From assembly GCA_021736285.1 (NCBI GenBank), contig JAIPGE010000085.1, forward strand, positions 1-6,318: a stretch of 6,318 nucleotides of DNA, given 5' to 3'. A program made the translations under genes and the position numbers. The stretch comes from Candidatus Izemoplasma sp. (GTDB taxonomy: Bacteria; Bacillota_I; Bacilli_A; Izemoplasmatales; Izemoplasmataceae). The notes beneath the pieces are model-generated. The model was not told where the DNA came from, did not search any database, and worked only from the letters and a program-made list of their open reading frames with translations. Shown one piece after another: positions 1-6,318 of the stretch. Positions within the stretch are counted from its first letter, which is position 1; each line of letters begins with the position of its first letter.

Positions 1-998
1 TAGCCTGTGGTAAGAGTTCCCTCAGTTGAAGGCAAAAACATCTTATCACGGATATATACAATGACTTCATTCAATGAAAAGACACTCATGCTGACGACTG
101 TATAGACGATTGTCACACTAATCAATGGCATAATTGATGGCAATGTTATTTTCCAAAAGCTTTCCCAAGGACTTGCACCGTCAATCATTGATGCTTCATA
201 AATTGAACGGTCAATCTTTTGAAGTCCAGCCAGTAAGATCAAAATTTGTATTCCGGCAAACCATAAAACAAGTAAAATCGTATCAAACAAAGATTGAATT
301 GGACTAGCAATAAATTCGCCAATATTGTTTAGAATCAAGGTCAAAAAATCATAGTTTTCAATCGAAGGTAATGTTGTTGCACCTTGGTTCATTAATTCGG
401 AAATAACTGGTCCTGTTGAAATAATAACCGGTAAGAAGAAAATGGTTCGCCAAATTCCTTTACCTTTAATATCTTGATTTATCAACATTGCAATAATAAG
501 CGCAAACACAATAACTACAGGCACATTTAATAACATCTTTAAAGCGTACTCAACAATAATTTCAACAAAGTATGGATCAGAAATGAACGCTGCTTTAAAG
601 TTATCTATACCGACAGGGTCTAGTTTAATACCATCAGAAGCTAATTTCACTTTATGGAAACTTAAATAAAGTGAGTTAAACACAGGATATATAGTGAAAA
701 TCGAATATCCAATAATCCAAATTAAAATAAAGGATATACCGAGTACTGCTTCCCGACGTTTATTGGTGATTTTAAATTTGATAATTTTTAATATGATCAC
801 ATGGTGTGTCGTTGTATTTAATACGACATTGTGGGTTAATGCATAGATCACTTTTTTTAATCCCGCAACAACAACATCAAATCCTTTTTTAATACTTAGA
901 ACAACGTGCCATACTTTGGGATGGTTTTCTGGTATGTGACGAATGGTTGTTTTCATTGTTGTCAACAACTGTTGTAATTTCACCTTTAATCGTTTCAT
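1..998 (-). CDS. MalF/UgpA-type sugar ABC transporter permease (CUT1), 3' end cut by window edge
   Basis: Membrane permease subunit of a carbohydrate importer (binding-protein-dependent, MalF-like half). I read 332 codons on the minus strand before the left edge; the C-terminus is missing. The start is an ATG at 998 that overlaps the TGA of the preceding DUF5696 gene (ATGA) and follows a GGTGGTGA Shine-Dalgarno-like site by 6 nt. Hydrophobic segments lie near residues 84-112, 155-175, 183-202, 238-260 and 286-308. The cytoplasmic EAA loop, which contacts the ATPase, is clear at about 268-287 (EASMIDGASPWESFWKITLP). Unusually, about 80 residues, rich in Lys/Arg/His with hydrophobic stretches, precede the first clear membrane segment; most UgpA-like permeases start it within the first 10-30 residues. 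Its partner is probably the MalG-type permease encoded at the other end of the window, or another MalG beyond the left edge. Family assignment is secure; the substrate is unknown. Confidence 0.93.
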   Translation of the reverse strand, partial: MKRLKVKLQQLLTTMKTTIRHIPENHPKVWHVVLSIKKGFDVVVAGLKKVIYALTHNVVLNTTTHHVIILKIIKFKITNKRREAVLGISFILIWIIGYSIFTIYPVFNSLYLSFHKVKLASDGIKLDPVGIDNFKAAFISDPYFVEIIVEYALKMLLNVPVVIVFALIIAMLINQDIKGKGIWRTIFFLPVIISTGPVISELMNQGATTLPSIENYDFLTLILNNIGEFIASPIQSLFDTILLVLWFAGIQILILLAGLQKIDRSIYEASMIDGASPWESFWKITLPSIMPLISVTIVYTVVSMSVFSLNEVIVYIRDKMFLPSTEGTLTTG

Positions 999-3355
999 GA
1001 TGCATCACCACCCATGACAAGATAATCTGTTTCAGGAATGGTCACTTCACTATTTGAAAACACATCACTGGTATAATTGATATAGATGACAACACCATTA
1101 TCATAAGTTACTTTGACAACGCCTAAGGCTAAGACATCACGTCCAACAATCGATGCGTTAATGACCTGACTCAATGCATCATCTATTTGATGATATGTCG
1201 CAACTACAGTTTCTTGCCATAAATTGAATTCGGTTGTAAAGAAACGACTCACGTCAGTATCTTTTAACAGACTCGATGGTTCTTCTGTTAATATGTATGC
1301 AGGATACACACCAAAATCAATCAAGGCTAAGATTTGTTCTTGTCCCAATGAATTGTAATCTAAGTAAGGACTATACATTGGAATATACCCTTTTAATACA
1401 ATTTGTAACAGTGGGACCAAATCATCAAAGTATTTTAATTGTGAATTGTATAATGGTACATCGAAAAAGCCATTTGTATACTGATAAGCATACGCTTGTG
1501 GATAGTGATAATATCCTATGTCTTGGTAGGTCTCTAAAATTTCTAGATACAATGCCAAGGCATCCTCGCGTAAGTATAATCCACCTTTGTCATAGCTTAA
1601 CAATGTGTTCGCAATATGACGAAACGTAACGTTGACATTCAAATCAACATAATCCTCATAATCATTCATTGCGAGACGGTTCGATATTTCAGGATAAAGC
1701 ACATATTCACTGTTGTGAACACAATTATGACACATGTCTTCTAGTTTAAACTGATTGACACCTTCTGCGACATGACGACGGAATGAAATAGCTTTTGTGT
1801 CTTCTGTCGCAAACACATAATCATTCATTAAGAGTACCTGATTGTTTTCATTGACATAGTCAATTAACTCTCTGAAATCACGGTCACTACCCAGTGCATT
1901 TTCAAATGATACATCACTTGGTAAGTAGCCACTATACCCACCTTTATTCCATCCCATCAATCCAACAAGTTGTTGATTGATGCCTTCAGTAATGAAATAA
2001 TCATACATCTTTCTAACCTCTTCTGTTGACGTCATTGGAACAAGACTGTCACCAAAGAAAGAATTTTCATTATCGGCCATTAGATAATCAACAAGTAAAT
2101 CAATTTGTGTTTGGGCACGGTTTAATTTTTCGATAATACCATTGCTTTCTAAATAATCACGATAGGTTTTACCAATACCGACATAAGTTGACTCTTCTTG
2201 ATCTAAAAATCGATAATCAATCGTGATGTCACTTGCGCTTGTTTTAACTTCGCGCATTGCTCCACCTGTACCAGCACGGTTAAAACTTTGAAGATAAACT
2301 TGTGCATAATCAATCTTTGTAAAAATTAAATTATAATCTAAATTAGAAGCACCATTAGGATAAGCAAAGAGTCTTGCGTTAACATCCCCTGATTCAATGA
2401 TCCCGACAAACCCATTTTGATTAACTCCATGAACTGCCCCAAAAATCGGCATACTCAGCGGATAATTACTCACACTTTGTTTGAGTGGTTCAATCCCTAA
2501 GTTTTCACCATAAAATCGTTCTTCATAAGGCGATAAAAATTGTCCTTCGTTGTCTTCATAACGAATTAGTGTTCCTGCTCCATCGGGAATAACCATATAG
2601 CCCGGTACGTCATCCATTCTTGTTGCGCCTAAACTTGGAAATAGAATAATGCTCGATAACATGACATTCTCTTTATTGCCTTCAACGATACTTTCATAAG
2701 GGACATGCGCTTTTAAGCCGGTATCACTTAATGTAACTTCTAAGTCTAGTGAAACGTTAATCGCATCAAGTCCAAATTCTGCCATTTCTTCTTCCGTATA
2801 TTGGCCCTCTAAATAGTCTGGATATAACCGTTCACACGTACGTGTTGAACAAAACCCACCAAAGTTAATACTGAGTCGAATGCCCCCAGCGATTGATGTC
2901 CGTTCAACCTGATGAATAGTCTCAGTAATACCAACATTGGCTTTTAATTGTCGATTGCGGTTTAAATCAATATATTCAATCGCAATACCACTTTGTAATA
3001 GCCCATCAAAACTGCCTTGGTCTGGGGCATCAATATGCGTTGCCCATACATACCCGGTCATTTTATTTTCGACTTTAAATGAAATACGTGTGTCATCATA
3101 ATAGAGTCGAAATTGACTGTTTTCTTCAATCAATTCATCACTGTCAGTAATAGGAATAATCATCTCATTGGTGATTAACCGATCATCAGCCATGGTTGTA
3201 TAACGACTGGATGAAAATTTAGCGTCTTCAATAAACGGATAGTTTTCGTTAGAGATTTGTGAGATATCGTGTGGTTCAGCACTAGCTGAAACAGTAATAA
3301 ATACAACTCCAAAAACAAGTGTTATAAGCATCAAGTGTTTCACTATATTACGCAC
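995..3355 (-). CDS. Secreted DUF5696-type protein, probable glycoside-hydrolase-like barrel
   Basis: Exported protein of 786 residues, which I recognise as DUF5696-like; the biochemical role is not established. An N-terminal signal peptide has a basic start (MRNIVK), a hydrophobic core at about 8-22 and an A-S-A cleavage motif near residue 26. There is no lipobox cysteine or C-terminal anchor. Residues about 80-380 look like a beta-rich domain. From about 415 to 720 the pattern resembles a TIM-barrel glycosidase: GWNKGGYSGYLP at 468-479, then a D-x-x-L-I-D helix at 493-499 and a strand ending in MNDY at 510-513. The GH101-like resemblance is my inference. The C-terminal part (about 740-775, with YDNGVVIYINYT) suggests a closing beta-sandwich. 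Four cysteines form two close pairs (169/174 and 542/545). The start is GTG, chosen because a near-perfect GGAGGTGAT site precedes it by 5 nt and because the signal peptide begins there. The gene overlaps its upstream neighbour by 8 bp and the downstream permease by 4 bp. Confidence 0.85.
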   Translation of the reverse strand: MRNIVKHLMLITLVFGVVFITVSASAEPHDISQISNENYPFIEDAKFSSSRYTTMADDRLITNEMIIPITDSDELIEENSQFRLYYDDTRISFKVENKMTGYVWATHIDAPDQGSFDGLLQSGIAIEYIDLNRNRQLKANVGITETIHQVERTSIAGGIRLSINFGGFCSTRTCERLYPDYLEGQYTEEEMAEFGLDAINVSLDLEVTLSDTGLKAHVPYESIVEGNKENVMLSSIILFPSLGATRMDDVPGYMVIPDGAGTLIRYEDNEGQFLSPYEERFYGENLGIEPLKQSVSNYPLSMPIFGAVHGVNQNGFVGIIESGDVNARLFAYPNGASNLDYNLIFTKIDYAQVYLQSFNRAGTGGAMREVKTSASDITIDYRFLDQEESTYVGIGKTYRDYLESNGIIEKLNRAQTQIDLLVDYLMADNENSFFGDSLVPMTSTEEVRKMYDYFITEGINQQLVGLMGWNKGGYSGYLPSDVSFENALGSDRDFRELIDYVNENNQVLLMNDYVFATEDTKAISFRRHVAEGVNQFKLEDMCHNCVHNSEYVLYPEISNRLAMNDYEDYVDLNVNVTFRHIANTLLSYDKGGLYLREDALALYLEILETYQDIGYYHYPQAYAYQYTNGFFDVPLYNSQLKYFDDLVPLLQIVLKGYIPMYSPYLDYNSLGQEQILALIDFGVYPAYILTEEPSSLLKDTDVSRFFTTEFNLWQETVVATYHQIDDALSQVINASIVGRDVLALGVVKVTYDNGVVIYINYTSDVFSNSEVTIPETDYLVMGGDAS
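1005..1013 (-). promoter_or_regulatory. Ribosome binding site of the MalF-type permease gene
   Basis: On the minus strand GGGTGGTGA lies 6 nt before the ATG at 998, inside the last codons of the DUF5696 gene. It is an imperfect Shine-Dalgarno match. It supports this ATG over the next in-frame ATG (codon 15), which has no such site, and so supports the long N-terminal extension being translated. Confidence 0.6.
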
Positions 3356-5378
3356 GATAAATCACCTCCATGACAATATCAATAATTAATGTGAATAATT
3401 CGTTAATTAAAATGTATATGATAAAGGTTGATAACAACACCATAATCATGGTGAAGAATGAGATAAAGATTGATACCAGTGTTTCTTTGACATTATAGAA
3501 ATGGGTCTCCTTAACCATAAAGAAGAAATAGAGTAACGTTACCGCAATTGATACTATTTGTAACATATCAATCAAGAATGCTTCATTATAGGTCATGACT
3601 TGTGATAAAAGAGTAATTACTGGTAACATCATGAAATAAGGCGCTAAAGCAAAGATGGTTGTAATATACACATCTTTAAACCGCCCTTCACCTTCACGGA
3701 TACTACTGACTAAATAGTTGGCCCCGACCCATAAGATAAATGGTAAGAATATTTTTAAGGTTTCTTCTAAAACATTAATATCCGCAATCACGCGATGATT
3801 AAATAAGAAACTTAAATTATAAATGTAAATAATATAGAGTAAGTAAAAAATCACATAGACAACGGTTGCTGAGAAGTAACTGATTCTACCTTCACGTTTG
3901 ATTTCATAAGTCGCATCTGATGGATGCCTGAGATAAGTAAATAAATAAAGCGATTCATCAATCAGTTTTGATTTCGATCGTGCTTTCTCAATACCAGTTT
4001 TAATCGGATCTGTAACAATATGCATAAAACCAAAGATTAAATTAAGTACATAGAGGAACAAGAGGCCAAAAATCACAGCTAAAAGTGAACCTACATTCTC
4101 TAACAACCAATCGTTTCTCACTTCCCAGTAAGCATCACTGTAGCCCCCACGATCATATGAAACACGATATTCATGTAACGCATCATCATAACGCCCTAAA
4201 CTATAGTACGCATTACCAAGTCCTTGATGGGCTAGATCGAACAAATCATTCATCTTTAAAACTTCTCGCCAAGGTTCTTCAGCATCAATATATTGTCCTT
4301 CTTGATATAAATTTAATGCTGTGTGAACAAGCGAAGCAAACTCTGTTGGAATATAAATCTGTAATTCTTGATTGGCACGATCAAGCACATAGATGTTGTA
4401 TTTAGCATCAACCGCTATCGCACTTGGTAAATTAAACAATCCTTTGATTTGATTACTGGAATCTTGTCCACCAAAGGTGAAGAGTAAATTCCCTTCCATA
4501 TCATATTCAGTGATGTAGCCTGATTGTGAAATGGTGTAAATATTGCCAATTGGACCAACATACACATCAACCAAATCAGGTTCATGGATCATTTCGGGTA
4601 AGAGACTATCACCACTAATATTCAGCCGCTTTACACCAAATCCTTCAACCCCTAAACTAACGGTATGAATCAATCCGCGTTGATCTATCGCGACATTCGA
4701 AATTTCAGGTGGGGCAATACTAAATAAATTGGCCCGTTGTTCTTCGGTAAAAAAGGTATACTGTAAAATTGTACGGAACGATGGTTGAATCGTATTTGTC
4801 CCAAAGTATCCTAAGAATACACCTGCGTTTGAAAACTGAACCAATCCTCTTGTTCCATTGTTTAAGGCATAAACATTACCACGTTTGTCACTAACGATTT
4901 TGCGTGGCGAAAAATCATCACTTCCAAACAACGGTGACATCGGTTTAGTATACTCTTCTAAAATAGTACCCGTTTGATCAATTTTATATGCCTTTTTAGC
5001 CATCGGATCTGCGACAAATATAAGTCCTTCTGAATTAACAAAAATCCCTGTTGGATTTAATAAAAAATCATCCGATAATACTGTAACCGTTTCATTACTT
5101 AAATTAAATTTAATAATTTTACCCGTTTTAGTTGTTTCATCATGACTTACAATATAGACGTTGTTATTAACATCAATAAATAAATCATTAGGTGTGTCTA
5201 AGTCAACACCATAAATATCTTGTAATTCAGAGAGTGCTACATACGCTGTTTGTGTAGGTACAAACTCATCATTAGATACCGTAAACGTCCGATATCTGAC
5301 GCCACTTTCGGCATTGACTCGTGTACCGACGAAAAGCAATGCCAACAGTATTAGTAAGCCATATTTTAACGCCTTCAT
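3348..5378 (-). CDS. NHL beta-propeller + TPR + Yip1-like membrane protein
   Basis: Membrane-anchored extracellular protein of 676 residues; molecular role unknown. A signal peptide (residues 1-23, ending V-N-A) is followed by about six NHL-like repeats from about 60 to 345. Each has the pattern of a short P-x-x-I/L-x-V-D stretch, then G/N-N-I/V-Y-V and a polar turn; examples are TPNDLFIDVNNNVYIV at 62-77 and LPSAIAVDAKYNIYVLD at 317-333. A helical insertion with TEEQR at 211-215 sits between blades, as I recall for related Bacillota NHL proteins. Two TPR units span about 348-418 (GLGNAYYSLGRYDDALHEY at 386-404). A membrane segment at 430-452 leads into a basic cytoplasmic loop, and five more segments (about 500-528, 538-558, 570-595, 603-622, 632-658) form a Yip1-like domain. 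Positive-inside charges (KARSKSK; REGEGRFK) put the propeller and TPRs outside. The ATG at 5378 overlaps the stop of the permease gene by one base, and a GGGGA site lies 7 nt upstream. It probably assists the neighbouring sugar importer and DUF5696 protein in binding or organising glycan at the surface (inference from context). Confidence 0.88.
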   Translation of the reverse strand: MKALKYGLLILLALLFVGTRVNAESGVRYRTFTVSNDEFVPTQTAYVALSELQDIYGVDLDTPNDLFIDVNNNVYIVSHDETTKTGKIIKFNLSNETVTVLSDDFLLNPTGIFVNSEGLIFVADPMAKKAYKIDQTGTILEEYTKPMSPLFGSDDFSPRKIVSDKRGNVYALNNGTRGLVQFSNAGVFLGYFGTNTIQPSFRTILQYTFFTEEQRANLFSIAPPEISNVAIDQRGLIHTVSLGVEGFGVKRLNISGDSLLPEMIHEPDLVDVYVGPIGNIYTISQSGYITEYDMEGNLLFTFGGQDSSNQIKGLFNLPSAIAVDAKYNIYVLDRANQELQIYIPTEFASLVHTALNLYQEGQYIDAEEPWREVLKMNDLFDLAHQGLGNAYYSLGRYDDALHEYRVSYDRGGYSDAYWEVRNDWLLENVGSLLAVIFGLLFLYVLNLIFGFMHIVTDPIKTGIEKARSKSKLIDESLYLFTYLRHPSDATYEIKREGRISYFSATVVYVIFYLLYIIYIYNLSFLFNHRVIADINVLEETLKIFLPFILWVGANYLVSSIREGEGRFKDVYITTIFALAPYFMMLPVITLLSQVMTYNEAFLIDMLQIVSIAVTLLYFFFMVKETHFYNVKETLVSIFISFFTMIMVLLSTFIIYILINELFTLIIDIVMEVIYRA
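3361..3369 (-). promoter_or_regulatory. Strong ribosome binding site that fixes the GTG start of the DUF5696 gene
   Basis: GGAGGTGAT on the minus strand ends 5 nt before the GTG at 3355. It lies inside the last codons of the upstream Yip1-domain gene (encoding M-E-V-I), so the initiation site is embedded in another coding region. This matches the anti-Shine-Dalgarno consensus almost perfectly and decides the non-ATG start. Confidence 0.85.
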
Positions 5379-6268
5379 TATTTAATCCCCGAATGCGCCA
5401 TTGTATTCATAACTTTATTTTGTAAGAAGATAAAGATCACAATATTCGGTACAAACGTGATCAGTGAAGCAGCGGCCATAATCCCTTGACCAGCGACCAT
5501 ATTTCCACCTGTAACAGTTCCCACACGGGCTGCCAAGGTAGAGAAATAAAAGCTTAATGTTTTCATGCTTTCATCATTAATAAATAAGTTTGGTCCGACG
5601 ACATCATTCCATATTAATTGGAACGATAATATCGCAACAGTTGCGAGGGCAGGTGCAATAATTGGCACAATAATTTTTAAGAAAACCTCTAATTCACTAG
5701 CCCCATCTATTTTCGCTGATTCAATCAATTCATTCGGTGTTTGATCAATAAATTGTTTGACCAAGAAAAGCCCGACCGGCAGCGCAATGAGTGGTAAAAT
5801 CAACACCCAATAGGTATCAATTAAGCCCAGTTCAGTAACGGTTAGATAACGTGGTATCGTCACCGCAATTGGAACAAACATCAATGCGAGTGTATTAATT
5901 TCAAATAACAGTTTTTTACCTCTAAATTTTAATTTACTGAGCGCATAAGCGGCTAATGCGGTTGTGATAACACTAAGGAAAACACCTAAGCCCGTTACGA
6001 TAATACTATTAAATAAATACCGGCTAAAGGGAATCCCACTATCAGCTGCTAAACTCACCAAATCTTTAAAATTATTTAATGTTGGTACTCGGACCAAGAA
6101 TCGTGGTGGATACGCAAACAGTTCGTTGGCTGGTTTAAAGGCATGACTGATAATAAACATAATTGGTAAAGCCACAAAAAATGTCAGTGGTATTAAGATA
6201 AGATAAAATTTTAATTGACTTCGATGAAATCGTTTTGGATTAATTTTCATTCCACTAAATTTTGCCAT
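5378..6268 (-). CDS. MalG-type carbohydrate ABC transporter permease (CUT1)
   Basis: Membrane permease subunit of a sugar importer, 296 residues, a usual length for the MalG/UgpE family. Six hydrophobic segments can be seen near residues 20-42, 85-110, 120-140, 150-172, 203-222 and 265-284. The EAA loop that docks to the ATPase is at 183-202 (ESAKIDGASELEVFLKIIVP). The C-terminus NTMAHSGIK is typical of the family. The start is the ATG at 6268, because AGGAGGTG lies 5 nt upstream. A longer reading from a TTG at 6307 would run through that Shine-Dalgarno site, has none of its own and adds a hydrophilic tail, so I reject it. The stop overlaps the next gene's ATG by one base (TAATG). The partner MalF-like subunit may be the one starting at 998, 4.4 kb further along the same operon, or one encoded just upstream of the window edge. 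The substrate is not readable from sequence. Confidence 0.95.
   Translation of the reverse strand: MAKFSGMKINPKRFHRSQLKFYLILIPLTFFVALPIMFIISHAFKPANELFAYPPRFLVRVPTLNNFKDLVSLAADSGIPFSRYLFNSIIVTGLGVFLSVITTALAAYALSKLKFRGKKLLFEINTLALMFVPIAVTIPRYLTVTELGLIDTYWVLILPLIALPVGLFLVKQFIDQTPNELIESAKIDGASELEVFLKIIVPIIAPALATVAILSFQLIWNDVVGPNLFINDESMKTLSFYFSTLAARVGTVTGGNMVAGQGIMAAASLITFVPNIVIFIFLQNKVMNTMAHSGIK
5386..5390 (-). promoter_or_regulatory. Weak ribosome binding site of the NHL/Yip1 gene
   Basis: GGGGA on the minus strand lies 7 nt before the ATG at 5378, inside the last codons of the permease gene. The site is weaker than those of its neighbours. With the TAATG stop/start overlap, this suggests translation depends largely on ribosomes finishing the permease gene. 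Confidence 0.45.
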
Positions 6269-6273
6269 ATGCG

Positions 6274-6281
6274 CACCTCCT
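6274..6281 (-). promoter_or_regulatory. Strong ribosome binding site that fixes the MalG-type permease start
   Basis: AGGAGGTG on the minus strand lies 5 nt before the ATG at 6268. It overlaps the TAG that closes the short open frame coming in from the right edge. It is a consensus site and rules against the upstream TTG start. Confidence 0.88.
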
Positions 6282-6318
6282 ATTCTCTTTCTCCAAGTAA
6301 GTTCCAAGTAATCTTACT
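6280..6318 (-). CDS. Possible 3' end of an upstream operon gene (partial)
   Basis: From the right edge one minus-strand frame stays open for 12 codons (SKITWNLLGERE) and ends in a TAG at 6282-6280. That stop overlaps the permease Shine-Dalgarno site, the spacing expected for a preceding gene in a tight operon. A MalF-type permease or a solute-binding protein would be the expected neighbour, but 12 residues are too few to identify it. A second frame also passes through this stretch without a stop, so the call rests mainly on context. No promoter-like elements are evident in these 39 bases. Confidence 0.4.
   Translation of the reverse strand, partial: SKITWNLLGERE

Noticed and set aside
808..827. 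GTCGT...ACGAC inverted repeat
   Set aside because: The 5-bp arms with a 10-base AT-rich loop lie in the middle of permease codons and have no U-run. It is too weak for a terminator and not at a gene boundary.
1276..1629. Plus-strand open frame of 117 codons
   Set aside because: It lies wholly opposite the DUF5696 gene, has no convincing ribosome site, and its product has no recognisable domain. It is an antisense shadow.
4085..4405. Plus-strand open frame of 106 codons
   Set aside because: It lies antisense to the TPR and first membrane segment of the NHL/Yip1 gene. The His-rich low-sense composition is typical of a reverse-frame reading.
3348..5378. Reading the propeller/TPR protein as a sensor kinase or PQQ-dependent enzyme
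   Set aside because: There is no kinase, HAMP or response-regulator motif, and no PQQ-type Trp-docking repeats. The repeats fit the NHL pattern and the C-terminus is purely membrane-spanning.
5964..6146. Plus-strand open frame of 60 codons
   Set aside because: It lies antisense to the well-supported MalG-type permease, with no ribosome site or domain.
6269..6307. Extended start of the MalG-type permease at a TTG (13 extra residues)
   Set aside because: The extension would translate the consensus AGGAGGTG site, has no ribosome site of its own, and family members start near the ATG at 6268.

Overview
The window is a stretch of one tightly packed minus-strand operon; essentially every base is coding. 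Read in the direction of transcription (right to left) it holds: a possible 3' end of an upstream gene (6318-6280); a complete MalG-type (CUT1) sugar ABC permease (6268-5378); a secreted/membrane protein combining an NHL-type beta-propeller, TPR repeats and a Yip1-like multi-pass membrane domain (5378-3348); a large secreted protein of the DUF5696 type that looks like a glycoside-hydrolase-like barrel protein (3355-995); and the first 332 codons of a MalF-type sugar ABC permease running off the left edge (998-1). Junctions overlap by 1, 8 and 4 bp, so the genes are very probably co-transcribed and translationally coupled. There is no intergenic region longer than about 12 bases, and I see no RNA gene, CRISPR array, mobile element or terminator.

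Organism: the DNA is AT-rich (roughly 35-40 % GC by eye). It has strong AGGAGGTG-type Shine-Dalgarno sites, uses TGA as a true stop (end of the DUF5696 gene) and TGG for Trp, and has signal peptides with short basic n-regions. This suits a low-GC Bacillota or a Mycoplasmatota-like lineage that keeps the standard bacterial code (for example Izemoplasma/Haloplasma/Acholeplasma-type or Erysipelotrichia-like). The exact lineage cannot be told from the sequence.

How the genes fit together (inference): the two permeases are the membrane half-subunits of a carbohydrate importer of the maltose/oligosaccharide class. Between them lie two large exported proteins. One is a membrane-tethered propeller/TPR protein facing outward; the other is a soluble or signal-anchored DUF5696 protein with sugar-enzyme-like sequence features. 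The whole reads as a surface glycan capture, processing and uptake locus. The solute-binding protein and the ATPase are not in the window. The binding protein may lie beyond an edge, and the ATPase is often a shared MsmX-like protein encoded elsewhere. The substrate cannot be deduced from this sequence.
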